A stretch of DNA of 64,000 bases. It comes from Maricaulis maris (GTDB lineage: Bacteria; Pseudomonadota; Alphaproteobacteria; Caulobacterales; Maricaulaceae). The position numbers and the translations under genes were made by a program. Positions 9,023-17,987 of this stretch are shown here, one piece after another; position 1 is the stretch's first letter; the number at the start of each line of letters is the position of its first letter. Below the pieces are notes generated by a model, which saw only the letters and a list, made by a program, of their open reading frames with translations, ran no database searches and was not told the origin of the DNA. The DNA is taken from contig NZ_RBIM01000002.1 in NCBI RefSeq assembly GCF_003634045.1, positions 486,184 through 550,183 of the forward strand, in the 5' to 3' direction.

Positions 9023-9100
9023 CCGTGTCCGTTTCTTGCCGTCAAGGGCCCGAAGGGCCGCGCAGCGGGCATGCCCCTTGACGGCAAGAAACGGATACGG
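9023..9100. repeat. Long inverted repeat / stem-loop
   Basis: The arm at 9023-9048 and the arm at 9075-9100 are reverse complements over 26 nt with one mismatch (21 nt perfect, core TTTCTTGCCGTCAAGGG). The 26-nt loop contains a smaller GGCCC/GGGCC pairing. There is no T-tract, so it does not look like a terminator. It follows directly on repeat copy 2. Confidence 0.75.
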
Positions 9101-9229
9101 CGACCTCTCGGCAAGCGAAATATGGATGGGTGAGCGCCAGGCGCCACGCTTTGAATTCACGCGGCGTCAATGACACGCTGCTGCTCGCATGGCCTTCGGC
9201 CACCCCATCGACCCGCCGCTGCGCGCCGG

Positions 9230-9345
9230 GCCACTTCCCCACGATGTGGGGAAGAAAGACGGTCTAACTTTTCCTCCCCGCATCGTGGGGAGGTGGGTCG
9301 CCGCGAAGCGGCGAGACGGAGGGGCGACGCCGCAGGCGGCGAGAA
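9230..9345. repeat. Hairpin-cluster intergenic repeat
   Basis: Four successive palindromes are readable: CTTCCCCA/TGGGGAAG (9234-9254), CCTCCCC/GGGGAGG (9273-9293), TCGCCGC-GAA-GCGGCGA (9298-9314) and CGCCGC/GCGGCG (9328-9341). Elements of this type (CTCCCC-x-GGGGAG plus CTTCGCGG) are common in alphaproteobacterial intergenic DNA. Here the element runs directly into the YoeB-like coding sequence. Confidence 0.65.
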
Positions 9346-9592
9346 GCAGGCGCTCGACGACCTCACCTGGCTGGTCCGCCACGAAACCCGCCTCGCCAAA
9401 CGCACCCTCCAGCTCATCGAAGACATTCGCCGCAACCCGTTCGAGGACTTAGGCAAACCGGAACCTCTCAAGGGCGAATTGTCAGGCTGGTGGTCGCGCC
9501 GCATCGATAGCAAGCACCGGCTGGTCTATCGGGTTGTGGGGGCTGGGGATGGGCAGCGGGTGGAGGTGGTGCAGTGTCGGCGGCACTGCTGA
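9293..9592 (+). pseudogene. YoeB-type toxin with N-terminus replaced by repeat
   Basis: From about base 9350 the frame encodes the YoeB mRNA-interferase fold: LTWLVRHETRLAKRTLQLI, NPFEDLGKPEPLKGELSG, WWSRRIDSKHRLVYRV and a C-terminal CRRH. The active-site Glu, Arg and His of the family are all retained. The usual first strand (about eight to ten residues after MK) is missing. In its place the frame continues into the hairpin-cluster repeat, with the nearest start codon a GTG at 9293 lacking a spaced ribosome site. No YefM/Axe antitoxin gene precedes it. I judge it a remnant, but a chimeric protein could still be made. Confidence 0.6.
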
Positions 9593-9889
9593 AAACAGCC
9601 TGTGACTCGTATCTACTCACACCAAAATCGGAGCACCTCCCAGCCTGCGGACATCTTATCATGAACCAACTCACTCGCGTGTAGTACAGAAGCGGAATTC
9701 AAGAGCCAAACAACCAGCGGCGCTAAAAGGATTCAGGTGAACTCTGTTAGCATACCTCACTTCGCTTCAAGCGTTGGGAACCGACCCAAGACTCAGAACG
9801 CCAATGCGAGCAACTTTGGATTGCCGTATATAGAGCCAACTGAATCCGGCTAGAGTGCCATCAACCATTCGAGCTTGAAGAGGACCAAA

Positions 9890-10633
9890 ATGGCAATTCA
9901 CCTGCAACAGCACCAAAACAATTTTGGATGGCTTAGATGGGCGCTCGTTGCGCTGGTCACGATTTCATTTTTCGCGATCATTATCATGTACTTTGTTGAG
10001 TTTAATGGCGAATTATCATCAAAAAGCGAGGATTGGGCAGCTTTTGGAGCACTGATTGGTGGCACAGCGGGCACGGGCGTTGCTCTAATCGCGCTAATTG
10101 TTTTGTATTGGGGAGTACAAATTCAGCGCCATGAGATATTCGAAATAAAAAAGAGCGCTTTTGAACAAAACTTAGAAAACACACTATTTAAACTAATATC
10201 TCTTTACAGAGACAATGCGCAATCTTTTGAGTACAGCAGCACGAGGGGACCACGCGCGTTCGACCAGCTCATACTTCACATTGCGAAGGGTGGAGATTCC
10301 GACAAAATCACAAAATATCAAAGATACTACGAAAGCTTAGACTACCAGTTGGGAAGTTACCTTCGGACAATTTTTCGAATTTTTAAGTATATTGATGAGA
10401 ATTCTGCATCATCACAATTTCACGCTGACATTGTCAAAGCACAAATTACGAACTCTGAGCTTTCACTTTTGCTGCTAAATGGCCTTATAGAAAAAGGGTT
10501 GAGATTTAAGGAATTAATAGAAAAGTACACCATTCTTGAACACATAGGTGATGCACATCGTGAGTTTTTTGAGAAACACGGATTATATCAACTGTACTCA
10601 GAATCCGCTTTCAAAATGACGTCCACCCCCTAA
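9890..10633 (+). CDS. Putative abortive-infection-like (putAbiC) membrane protein
   Basis: The 247-residue protein begins with two transmembrane helices (about residues 12-35 and 50-75), then a cytosolic helical domain. The order [16 protein letters not shown], then [16 protein letters not shown], then [14 protein letters not shown] follows the putative phage abortive-infection family (putAbiC) as I know it. The ATG at 9890 is chosen over an upstream TTG because GAAGAGG lies 6-7 nt before it. Base composition and codon use are strikingly AT-rich beside GC-rich neighbours, a sign of transfer. Its stop overlaps the pccB stop on the other strand. Antiphage activity is inference from family naming. 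Confidence 0.65.
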   Translation: MAIHLQQHQNNFGWLRWALVALVTISFFAIIIMYFVEFNGELSSKSEDWAAFGALIGGTAGTGVALIALIVLYWGVQIQRHEIFEIKKSAFEQNLENTLFKLISLYRDNAQSFEYSSTRGPRAFDQLILHIAKGGDSDKITKYQRYYESLDYQLGSYLRTIFRIFKYIDENSASSQFHADIVKAQITNSELSLLLLNGLIEKGLRFKELIEKYTILEHIGDAHREFFEKHGLYQLYSESAFKMTSTP

Positions 10634-12162
10634 AGCGGAATGTTATCGTGTTTCTTCCACGGGTTCTCCGCCTTCTTGTTCTTCAGCGTTCTTAGCGCCG
10701 AGATCAGGCGTTTGCGGGTGCCGTGGGGCATGATGACGTCGTCGATATAGCCGCGGCCGGCGGCGACGAAGGGGTTGGCGAAGCGGTCTTCGTATTCGGC
10801 TGCGTGGGCGGCCATCTTGTCGGGGTCGGCGGCATCCTTGCGGTGGATGATCTCGGCGGCGCCCTTGGCGCCCATCACGGCGATCTCGGCAGTCGGCCAG
10901 GCGTAATTGACGTCGCCGCGCAGATGTTTCGAGCTCATCACGTCATAGGCGCCGCCATAGGCCTTGCGGGTGATGACGGTGAGCTTGGGCACGGTCGCCT
11001 CGGCATAGGCGAAGAGGAGTTTGGCGCCGTGCTTGATCAGGCCGCCATATTCCTGGCGCGTGCCGGGCAGGAAGCCGGGCACGTCGACAAAGGTGACAAT
11101 CGGGATGTTGAAGGCGTCGCAAAAGCGCACGAAACGGCCGGCCTTGCGGCTGGCATCGCTGTCGAGCACGCCGGCCAGTGACATCGGCTGGTTGGCGACA
11201 AAGCCGACCGGCTGACCGTCGAGGCGGCCGAAACCGGTGACGATATTGGCGGCATAATCCGGCGCGATCTCGAAGAAATCGCCCTCATCCGCCACCTTCT
11301 CGATCAACTCCTTGATGTCATAGGGCTTGTTCGGATTGGACGGGACCAGCGTGTCGAGGCTGGGCTCCATGCGCTCGGCATTGTCATGGGTCGGGCGTTT
11401 GGGCGGGGTTTCGCGATTGGACAGCGGCAGGAAGTCGATCAGGCGGCGCAGCTGCACCAGCGCCTCGATATCATTCTCGAAGGCGCCATCGGCAACGCCG
11501 GACTTTTTCGCGTGGATGGAGGCGCCGCCCAGTTCTTCATGGGTGACGGTCTCATTGGTGACGGTCTTCACCACGTCCGGGCCGGTCACATACATGTAGG
11601 AGGTGTCCTTCACCATGAAGATGAAGTCGGTGATGGCCGGCGAATAGACATCACCGCCAGCGCACGGCCCCATGATCATGGAGATTTGCGGCACGACGCC
11701 CGATGCCAGCGTGTTCTGCAGGAAGATATCGGCATAGCCCCCCAGCGAGGCGACGCCTTCCTGGATACGGGCTCCGCCGGCGTCGAAAATCCCGATGATC
11801 GGGGCGCCGTTCTGGATGGCGGCTTTCTGGATCTTGACGATCTTCTGGGCATGGGTCTCCGACAGGGAGCCGCCGAAGACGGTGAAGTCCTTGGAGAAGA
11901 GATAGACCAGGCGGCCATTGATCGTGCCATGGCCGGTGACCACGCCATCGCCGGGGATTTTCTTCTCCGCCATGCCGAAATCGACGCAGCGATGCTCGAC
12001 AAACATGTCCCACTCTTCAAACGAGCCGTCATCGAGCAGGAGTTCGATGCGTTCGCGAGCCGAGAGCTTGCCCTTGCCGTGCTGTGCGGCGATGCGCGCT
12101 TCTCCGCCGCCCATCCGGGCCGCGGCGCGTTTGGCTTCCAGCTGCTCGAGCACGTCTTTCAT
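10630..12162 (-). CDS. pccB: Propionyl-CoA carboxylase beta subunit
   Basis: The 510-residue carboxyltransferase has the two crotonase-like halves of the family. The first carries [15 protein letters not shown] and [12 protein letters not shown]; the second carries [33 protein letters not shown] and [12 protein letters not shown]. It transfers the carboxyl group from biotin on PccA to propionyl-CoA, giving methylmalonyl-CoA. The pair pccA/pccB lies on the same strand but about 5 kb apart, with unrelated and repeat-rich DNA between. The strong match to PccB rather than AccD rests on full length and these motifs. Confidence 0.92.
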   Translation of the reverse strand: MKDVLEQLEAKRAAARMGGGEARIAAQHGKGKLSARERIELLLDDGSFEEWDMFVEHRCVDFGMAEKKIPGDGVVTGHGTINGRLVYLFSKDFTVFGGSLSETHAQKIVKIQKAAIQNGAPIIGIFDAGGARIQEGVASLGGYADIFLQNTLASGVVPQISMIMGPCAGGDVYSPAITDFIFMVKDTSYMYVTGPDVVKTVTNETVTHEELGGASIHAKKSGVADGAFENDIEALVQLRRLIDFLPLSNRETPPKRPTHDNAERMEPSLDTLVPSNPNKPYDIKELIEKVADEGDFFEIAPDYAANIVTGFGRLDGQPVGFVANQPMSLAGVLDSDASRKAGRFVRFCDAFNIPIVTFVDVPGFLPGTRQEYGGLIKHGAKLLFAYAEATVPKLTVITRKAYGGAYDVMSSKHLRGDVNYAWPTAEIAVMGAKGAAEIIHRKDAADPDKMAAHAAEYEDRFANPFVAAGRGYIDDVIMPHGTRKRLISALRTLKNKKAENPWKKHDNIPL

Positions 12163-12197
12163 GGCAGGTCCTTCCCCACGGGATTCTTGTTATGCGC

Positions 12198-12227
12198 CAG
12201 ATAGCAGACCCGCGAATGCTTGTGCAA
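12198..12227 (-). promoter_or_regulatory. Possible pccB promoter
   Basis: Minus-strand TTGCAC (12222-12227) and TATCTG (12198-12203) are 18 nt apart, about 35 nt upstream of the pccB ATG. Read by eye; moderate match to sigma70 consensus. Confidence 0.3.
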
Positions 12228-12328
12228 TCAAGCCGGTGCGCCAGTCACAGGCCGCAACCCCACCGCACGCAGCAGCCCGGGCGCATCTCTTGCAGGGTAA
12301 ACGGCATGACGGGATTGGGGATCGGCGC

Positions 12329-13423
12329 ATGAGCGACCAGATGACTCGGACGGACATTGTGACACTGGACGGGATTGGCGCCGCCGAGCGCCAGGTCTGG
12401 AACGGTTTTCGTGAGCAAAACCGGTCTCTTGCCTCGCCTTACTTCTCGCTGGACTTTGTCGAGGCGGTGGCTCGCCGACGTCAGGACACCCGTATCGCCA
12501 TCCTGCACCGAAACGGCACAATCGCCGGATTCCTGCCGCTGCACCTGTCCCGTTCAGGCGTGGCACGGCCGATCGGCGGCCCGTTGGGCGATCATCATGG
12601 CCTGATCACCACGACGCCCGATCTCGATGTCGAAGCCGCGCTTGCCGGCAGTGGATTCGGTATCCTCAATTATCACGGCGCCCTCGCCGACCAAGCCAGC
12701 TTCGCCCGCGGCAGCACGGCGCCGGCCGAGATTTCCTGGGTTTCCGACCTGTCGTCCGGGTATGACAGTTTTCTCGATGATTGCGCCCGCGAAGACGCCA
12801 AGGCGATGCGCAATATCCGCGCCCGTCAGCGCAAGCTGGCGGAGCTGGGCGACCGGGTTGTCTTCCGTCTTGACGACCGGCGTCCCGACGCCCTGCGCGC
12901 GGTGATCGAAACCAAGCGCGAGCAATATCGCCGCACCAACGCCCTCGACGTCTTTGTCGCCAGCTGGGCCCGTCACCTGATCGAGGACTTGTTCGACACC
13001 GACACGTCGGAATTTGCCGGCATGCTGTCGACCGTCGAGATCGATGGCCAACTCGCCGCTGCCCATTTCGGCATGCGTTCGGACACGGTGCTGCACTACT
13101 GGTTCCCGGTCTACCGGCCGGAGTTTTCCAAGCTCGGACCGGGCCTGACGCTTTATCTCGAAATCGCCCGCCACCTCGCGGACCAGGGCGTGCGCGAAAT
13201 CCATCTCGGACCAGGCGATTATGACTTCAAGCGGCGTCTCTCGAATGCCGGCTTCGGTGTGGTGGGCGGGCGGCTGCAACGCCCGTCCCTCGCCCACGCG
13301 CTGGTGCGAACCGGCCAGGCGATCGACAGCATGGCCCAGGCCCTGCCGCTAGGGCGCGTGTCGAACTGGCCGGGCAAAGCCTTCCGCCGCCTCGACCGTT
13401 GGGCCGCCGTGCACGCCTTCTGA
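12329..13423 (+). CDS. GNAT-fold acyltransferase, CelD/BcsL-like
   Basis: The 364-residue protein resembles the Acetyltransf_6 (CelD/BcsL, FemAB-related) group: an N-terminal SPYFSLDFVEAVARRR segment, the hydrophobic strand AGFLPLHL, a central basic helix RNIRARQRKLAEL, and the C-terminal GNAT domain with LAAAHFGMRSDTVLHYWFPVY, then SKLGPGLTLYLEIARHLADQG and LGPGDYDFKRRL. Family members act in polysaccharide or cell-envelope acylation; the substrate here is unknown. ATG at 12329 follows GGGGAT. Longer in-frame extension overlaps pccB antisense and is not used. Confidence 0.75.
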   Translation: MSDQMTRTDIVTLDGIGAAERQVWNGFREQNRSLASPYFSLDFVEAVARRRQDTRIAILHRNGTIAGFLPLHLSRSGVARPIGGPLGDHHGLITTTPDLDVEAALAGSGFGILNYHGALADQASFARGSTAPAEISWVSDLSSGYDSFLDDCAREDAKAMRNIRARQRKLAELGDRVVFRLDDRRPDALRAVIETKREQYRRTNALDVFVASWARHLIEDLFDTDTSEFAGMLSTVEIDGQLAAAHFGMRSDTVLHYWFPVYRPEFSKLGPGLTLYLEIARHLADQGVREIHLGPGDYDFKRRLSNAGFGVVGGRLQRPSLAHALVRTGQAIDSMAQALPLGRVSNWPGKAFRRLDRWAAVHAF

Positions 13424-13456
13424 TCAAAGGATGCGGCAGTCGGGCCAGTCGTTTCG

Positions 13457-14125
13457 CTATTGAAACGGGTTCAGCTTTTTCAGAAAATACTGCAGCCCGC
13501 CGCGGTTTTCCTTGCGGTCGAGTTCTTCCTGCGAGGTCAGGAAAGTCGTCTGCACGACATAGCGCTCGCCCTCGAAGGGCAGATGGCCGTGCCAGGAATT
13601 GTCGGCCCGCAGGAAGGCAAAGACATAGCCGGCCAGCGGCGGGACTTCCTCGGTGAAATCCTCGAAATCCTTCGGCCCGTTGAGCACGCGGATACAGCCG
13701 GCACCCGTGCCGTCCCACTCGGCATTGAGATAGGTCAGCATGGTCAGGATTTTCGACTTCGAGTCGTTGTGGATCGGCCCGTCCGACAGCTGGGAGACCT
13801 TGCGCACGGTGATCATGCGCGGCTTGTCGGTGAAATCGACGCCAAACTTGTCGCTCAGGACCTGCGCCAGCTCGGCGGAGTTGAGATCGTCCATCAGGCG
13901 CTTGAACTCGCCGGTGGCTTCCAGCTTGGAGAGCGGCAGATAGCCCGGCTTGTCGATGGCGGGATAATCACGGCGCACGTCCGCCGCCTCGCGCTCGCTG
14001 AGCGCGGCTTCGGCGACGAAATAATTGTATGGCTCGGTCCGCACGCTGGCCTTGCGCAGGACGTCAAAGTCCAGCAGCCCGCCGGGGCCGGTCTTGCCAG
14101 CTTGCACAGGGGCGGTGTCAGCCAT
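13457..14125 (-). CDS. 2OG-Fe(II) oxygenase
   Basis: The 222-residue protein has the prolyl-4-hydroxylase-like jelly roll. Iron ligands are H119 and D121 (PIHNDSKSK) and probably H179 (SWHGHLPF), with R188 (GERYVVQTTF) placed to bind 2-oxoglutarate. The segment SKILTMLTYLNAEWDGTGAG is the typical strand-turn before the second histidine. Substrate unknown; members hydroxylate protein side chains or small molecules. It lies 53 nt downstream of the ATP12 gene on the same strand, probably co-transcribed. Confidence 0.82.
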   Translation of the reverse strand: MADTAPVQAGKTGPGGLLDFDVLRKASVRTEPYNYFVAEAALSEREAADVRRDYPAIDKPGYLPLSKLEATGEFKRLMDDLNSAELAQVLSDKFGVDFTDKPRMITVRKVSQLSDGPIHNDSKSKILTMLTYLNAEWDGTGAGCIRVLNGPKDFEDFTEEVPPLAGYVFAFLRADNSWHGHLPFEGERYVVQTTFLTSQEELDRKENRGGLQYFLKKLNPFQ

Positions 14126-14178
14126 GGTCCAGTCTCCGCAACATCAAGGGATGCAGGTTAATCGTCTGGCGCCTGGCA

Positions 14179-14946
14179 TCAAGCCGCAGACGCCGCGTCC
14201 AATGCACGCAGGACTTCGCCCATCACCACCAATTCGGTGCGCAAGCGGGCCAGGCGGTCGGCGGCTTCATGGTCTTCGCCCCACTGGCTGATCTGGAAAT
14301 GCTCATCCAGGGTCGAGAGGACGAAGGCTTTCTCGCCGTCAATCTCGCCGTCAAGCAAGGCCAGCGCAATCAGGGCCGAGCCGCAGACAGCGGTGACATG
14401 GGCCAGTGTCGTCAAACGCCAGTCATCGAGCTCGCCGGCCCGCTGCATGACACGCTGCAGGGCGACCGGATCCTGGTCGATCGGCATCAGCCCGGTGGCC
14501 GGCACGAAATGCGCGCCGAGGGCACTTTCAGCCCATGCGATGATCGGGTCCCAGGCGGCGGCTTGCGATGCGGCCAGTGCGGGCGGTTCCGGCGCACGGA
14601 AACAGACGAGATCAGTCGAGGCATATTTCGTCACCTCGGCCACGGTCTCCGCGCGGGCATTGGGAATCAGATCCAGCGCCACGAAGCATAGCCGCGTTGC
14701 CGGCATGCTTGGCGCATCAATGCGCTCGCCCTGGGCCGCCCATTCAGCAGCAACCAGCTCTGCCAGTGCCCGCGTCGGCAGCGCCAGCGACCGCTTGGCC
14801 GGTGATTTGACCGGGCGCCCGTCGAGATGCACGGCAAAGACCTCGCCGTCCGCGACCACGGTCACATCAGTGTAGAAACGCTTGGGCAGTGCACTCTCGC
14901 GGCTTGGAATTTTTACGCCCGGCTTGGTTTCATAGGTCTGGCTCAT
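14179..14946 (-). CDS. ATP12-family F1-ATPase assembly chaperone
   Basis: The 255-residue protein shows the ATP12 pattern: KRFYTDVTV, LDGRPVKSPAKRSLALPTRALAELVAAEW, the middle SMPATRL, then a helical domain with STDLVCFRAPEP and WDPIIAW, and the C-terminal LDEHFQISQWGEDHEA. In mitochondria and alphaproteobacteria ATP12 assists assembly of the F1 alpha subunit. The start codon overlaps the HAD gene stop as ATGA, indicating translational coupling. Confidence 0.88.
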   Translation of the reverse strand: MSQTYETKPGVKIPSRESALPKRFYTDVTVVADGEVFAVHLDGRPVKSPAKRSLALPTRALAELVAAEWAAQGERIDAPSMPATRLCFVALDLIPNARAETVAEVTKYASTDLVCFRAPEPPALAASQAAAWDPIIAWAESALGAHFVPATGLMPIDQDPVALQRVMQRAGELDDWRLTTLAHVTAVCGSALIALALLDGEIDGEKAFVLSTLDEHFQISQWGEDHEAADRLARLRTELVVMGEVLRALDAASAA

Positions 14947-15653
14947 GTGCCTGTCTCCTGCCCGGCGGCGCTATCGACCGCGGCGGCAAACCGGTCCAGC
15001 GCGGCATCAAGTCCGGCGAAATCATGATGGATGCTGTCGGCGCCACCTTCGGCAATCTCGTCGGCAGTGTGGAAACCCCAGCCCACACCAAGCGTATGGA
15101 CACCGGCATTACGGCCCATCTCCATGTCAAACCGCGTATCGCCGATCATCACCGTCTGGAAGGTGTCCGTGCCGGTCTCCCGCATCGCGTCCAGCACCAT
15201 GCGCGGATGCGGCTTGCCAGCGCCGCCATCGACGGTCTGCAGCGTGTCGAAATAGCGATGCAGGCCGTGATGCTCGAACACGATGTCGAGGCCGCGACGG
15301 GCCTTGCCGGTCGCCACGCCCATCAACCAGCCGGCATCGACCAGTCGCTCGATCGTGTCGCGCACGCCGTCATAGAGCGGTTCGGAAAAGCCGGCCTCGG
15401 CGCGCTGCTCGACAAAGGCTTCCTTGTAGAAGGTGGCGAGCTGAACGGCTTGCACGGCGGAATAGTCCGGCGGCGCCAGGCGGGTGACCGCTTCGGTCAG
15501 CTCCAACCCGACAATGGTGCGGGTGCGGTCATATTCGATCCCGCCCAGACCGGCGCGGCGAAAGGCGCGGTCCATGGCTTTCTGGATCACCTGGCGACTG
15601 TCGACGATGGTGCCGTCGACATCCCAGATCGCGAGTTTGAGTGGGGTGCTCAC
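14943..15653 (-). CDS. HAD-superfamily phosphatase (Gph-like)
   Basis: The 236-residue protein carries motif I DVDGTIVDS, motif II in GVATGKARRGL, motif III lysine in GGAGKPHPRMV and motif IV GDTRFDMEMGRNAG, the phosphoglycolate phosphatase/PGMB-like set, with a helical cap between motifs I and II. The GTG at 15653 is the chosen start because AAGGAG lies 9 nt upstream; a longer frame upstream has no such site. It forms the first gene of an apparent HAD-ATP12-2OG oxygenase operon. Confidence 0.85.
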   Translation of the reverse strand: MSTPLKLAIWDVDGTIVDSRQVIQKAMDRAFRRAGLGGIEYDRTRTIVGLELTEAVTRLAPPDYSAVQAVQLATFYKEAFVEQRAEAGFSEPLYDGVRDTIERLVDAGWLMGVATGKARRGLDIVFEHHGLHRYFDTLQTVDGGAGKPHPRMVLDAMRETGTDTFQTVMIGDTRFDMEMGRNAGVHTLGVGWGFHTADEIAEGGADSIHHDFAGLDAALDRFAAAVDSAAGQETGT

Positions 15654-15764
15654 GCCGCGAGGCTCCTTCTGCTTGGCCGCGACATAGGCGGCTGCGCCGG
15701 GCTTGGCAAGCAGGCCCCGCCTCATGCTACCCATGCATCACACGCAAGCCGGAGCGCCGCCGCC

Positions 15765-16088
15765 ATGACCCTGCCCGAAAACATCACCGAAACCGAGCGC
15801 ACGGCGCTGGATGCTGCCGCCTTTCGCCGCCTCGTCGCGCATCTGGACGCCCACAAGGAAGTCCAGAATATCGACCTGATGCTGCTCGCCGATTTCTGCC
15901 GCAACTGCCTGGGTGACTGGTGGCGCGAAGCGGCGTCGGAGCGCGGCATCGAAGTGACAAAAGACCAGGCCCGCGAACGCGTCTACGGCATGCCGCCCGC
16001 CGAGTGGAAAGCGAAATATCAGGGCGAGACCAGCCCGGAGAAAGTCGCGGCCTTCAAGGCCAAGCAGGCGGCAAAAGACAACGGCTAG
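15765..16088 (+). CDS. DUF1244 family protein
   Basis: The 107-residue soluble protein matches DUF1244: NIDLMLLADFCRNCLGDWW, GIEVTKDQARERVYGMP and EWKAKYQ. The paired cysteines (CRNC) are invariant in the family and may bind a metal, but no function is established. It starts at MTLPENITETERTALD. Its stop overlaps the convergent pseudouridine synthase by 4 nt. Confidence 0.85.
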   Translation: MTLPENITETERTALDAAAFRRLVAHLDAHKEVQNIDLMLLADFCRNCLGDWWREAASERGIEVTKDQARERVYGMPPAEWKAKYQGETSPEKVAAFKAKQAAKDNG

Positions 16089-17077
16089 GCCAGATCATCT
16101 TCGATGTCGACCTCACTGATTTCCTTCACCGAGAAGCCGAGCGTGTCATAAATCTTCTTCAGCGCCGGCGGCAGGTCCGCGGTCAGCACCAACGGCTTGC
16201 CGCCCGGTCGCGGGACTTCCAGGCGGCGGGCGTGCAGGCATAACCGTCGCCCCAGGTCTTCCGGGGCCGGACGGTGGCAGGTGTATTTCTTGTCGCCGAG
16301 AATGGCGGTGCCCATGGCCGCCAGATGGACCCGCAGCTGGTGGGTCCGGCCCGTGACCGGACGCAGCGCCACCCAGGAGGCTTTCTGGCCGGCCTCGCCG
16401 ATCACCACATAGCGGGTTAGGGCGTGCTGGGCACCGTCATCACCATGCCCGGCCGCGACCATGGTCTCGCGCTCACTGTCGACCCCGACCGAGGCGGCCT
16501 TGCGCATGAAGCCCTTGATCTCGCCCTTCTTGGGCTTGGGCACACCAATGGCGATAGCCCAGTAGGTCTTGCGGGTCTTGTGCGACTGGAAGGCCTTCGC
16601 GAGGCGCGCGGTGGCCTTGGGTCCCTTGCCGACGATGAGAATGCCGGACGTGTCCTTGTCGAGCCGGTGCACCAGGCGAGGCCGGTCAAGACCTGTGCCG
16701 AAAGCATCCAGCAGACCGTCGAGATGTCGCGTTGTCTTGGAGCCCCCCTGAACCGCAAGGCCGGCCGGCTTGTTGAAGGCGATCAGCTCGTTGTCCTGAT
16801 AGATGACCAGCGACTTCACATAGGCAATGTCTTCGTCGGACAAACGATTGGCCGGCGGCCGCTCGCCGGGTTCCGGCAGCGGCGGGATGCGGATCTCCTG
16901 GCCCTCATGGACGCGGCTGTCCCCCTTCACCCGACCACCATCGACCCGGATCTGCCCCTTGCGGCACAATTTCTGGACCATGATTGCCGAGACGTGCGGG
17001 AAGCGGCGCTTGAACCAGCGGTCGACCCGGGAATCATCTTCGCTGGCTTCAACCTTGATCGTCTGGACGCCGCTCAT
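16085..17077 (-). CDS. rluC: 23S rRNA pseudouridine synthase, RluA/RluC family
   Basis: The 330-residue protein has an N-terminal S4 RNA-binding domain (SRVDRWFKRRFP, VQKLCRKGQIRVDG) and a RluA-type catalytic domain with RLVHRLDKDTSGILIVGK, where the Asp is the catalytic residue, followed by RPVTGRTHQLRVHLAAMG. With the S4 domain it best fits RluC, which modifies 23S rRNA U955/2504/2580 in E. coli; target specificity is not readable from sequence. Start at MSGVQTIKVEASEDD overlaps the crcB stop as ATGA. Confidence 0.85.
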   Translation of the reverse strand: MSGVQTIKVEASEDDSRVDRWFKRRFPHVSAIMVQKLCRKGQIRVDGGRVKGDSRVHEGQEIRIPPLPEPGERPPANRLSDEDIAYVKSLVIYQDNELIAFNKPAGLAVQGGSKTTRHLDGLLDAFGTGLDRPRLVHRLDKDTSGILIVGKGPKATARLAKAFQSHKTRKTYWAIAIGVPKPKKGEIKGFMRKAASVGVDSERETMVAAGHGDDGAQHALTRYVVIGEAGQKASWVALRPVTGRTHQLRVHLAAMGTAILGDKKYTCHRPAPEDLGRRLCLHARRLEVPRPGGKPLVLTADLPPALKKIYDTLGFSVKEISEVDIEDDLA

Positions 17078-17457
17078 GCGAAGGCCCTCCGCATGATCCA
17101 CAGGCCGAGGAAGACTGCGGCCAGGGCCAATACGACCGAACTGGCCGCATAGCCAAAGGCCGGCAGGATGGCCTTGCGTTCCAACATGTTGGCGATCTCC
17201 AGCGAGAATGCCGAGAATGTCGTGAAGCCGCCGAGGAAGCCCACGGCACCAAACAGGCGAATATATTGCTGGTCGGCGCGGTCGGTCGCGGCCAGCCAAC
17301 CAATCAGCAGGCCCATGAGAAGGCCGCCGACCAGATTGACGGCGAATGTGCCCCACACCTGTTCCGGGCCGAACCAGCGAAAGGTCAACCGGCCGACCTG
17401 ATAGCGCGACAAAGCACCCAGCGCACCGCCGGCACCGACGAGAAGATAATTGATCAT
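17074..17457 (-). CDS. crcB: Fluoride channel CrcB/Fluc
   Basis: The 127-residue protein has four helices and the Fluc hallmarks GAGGALGALSRYQ, GTFAVNLVGG and the break GFLGGFTTFSAFS that lines the pore and binds the central Na+. It exports fluoride as a dual-topology dimer. Start at MINYLLVGAGG. Translationally coupled (ATGA) to the pseudouridine synthase gene. I looked upstream for a fluoride riboswitch and saw none. Confidence 0.92.
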   Translation of the reverse strand: MINYLLVGAGGALGALSRYQVGRLTFRWFGPEQVWGTFAVNLVGGLLMGLLIGWLAATDRADQQYIRLFGAVGFLGGFTTFSAFSLEIANMLERKAILPAFGYAASSVVLALAAVFLGLWIMRRAFA

Positions 17458-17684
17458 CCCGGCTCGATAGGGTCCCGCAGCCGGATTGGCAAGCGCGCCG
17501 GCATTGGCCGCCGGCACATTAACGCGACACCAACCAATCCTAAATTTCATGTCACAATCGATAAGTCATGCAATTACGCAATGCTGCTTTGGTGTAATGA
17601 CGATTGTGTGACGCCGCTAAGTCCTTATTTACCAACGTGCGAACCGGGAAGGCCCGGCGCGCCAAGAAGACAAGGACTGAACCC

Positions 17685-17789
17685 ATGATGGACCGTGTTT
17701 CGAACTCCCTCTCGACACTCGTCAATGTACTTTTCGTGGCCGGTGTGTTTGGCGCCATGACGATCGCCCTCGGCGGCGCATTCGCCTAG
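17685..17789 (+). CDS. Small single-pass membrane peptide (34 aa)
   Basis: A short frame starting MMDRVSNSLST encodes a hydrophobic helix (LVNVLFVAGVFGAMTIALGG) ending GAFA. AAGGA lies 8 nt upstream of the ATG. It sits alone in a GC-skewed intergenic region between divergent crcB and a convincing terminator about 100 nt downstream. The length, ribosome site and helix make it a plausible real microprotein, but I recognise no family. Confidence 0.5.
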   Translation: MMDRVSNSLSTLVNVLFVAGVFGAMTIALGGAFA

Positions 17790-17885
17790 GTTGGGCCGCC
17801 CCCAAGGGCTCAACCGAACGGCATCCGATCCGGACCGGCGACGCGCCTCACAGTCCCCCGTCCTGATCGACCCCGACCCCAAGCG

Positions 17886-17925
17886 AAAGCGGCAGTCTCT
17901 CCCCAAGGACTGCCGCTTTTGTTTT
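17886..17925 (+). terminator. Rho-independent terminator
   Basis: A perfect 12-bp stem AAAGCGGCAGTC/GACTGCCGCTTT with a 10-nt loop is followed by TGTTTT on the plus strand. It would end a transcript carrying the small membrane peptide at 17685. Confidence 0.85.
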
Positions 17926-17987
17926 GCCTGATGCCTTGGATACGCCACACGCGGCGTTAGACTGGCTGAAACTTGGGGAGTCGCATC

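Noticed and set aside
9170..9292. Extended YoeB start at an upstream ATG
   Set aside because: The stretch is hairpin-repeat DNA and encodes Arg/Pro-rich sequence without counterpart in the toxin family.
17458..17684. Possible fluoride riboswitch upstream of crcB
   Set aside because: I saw none of the conserved riboswitch blocks upstream of the crcB start.
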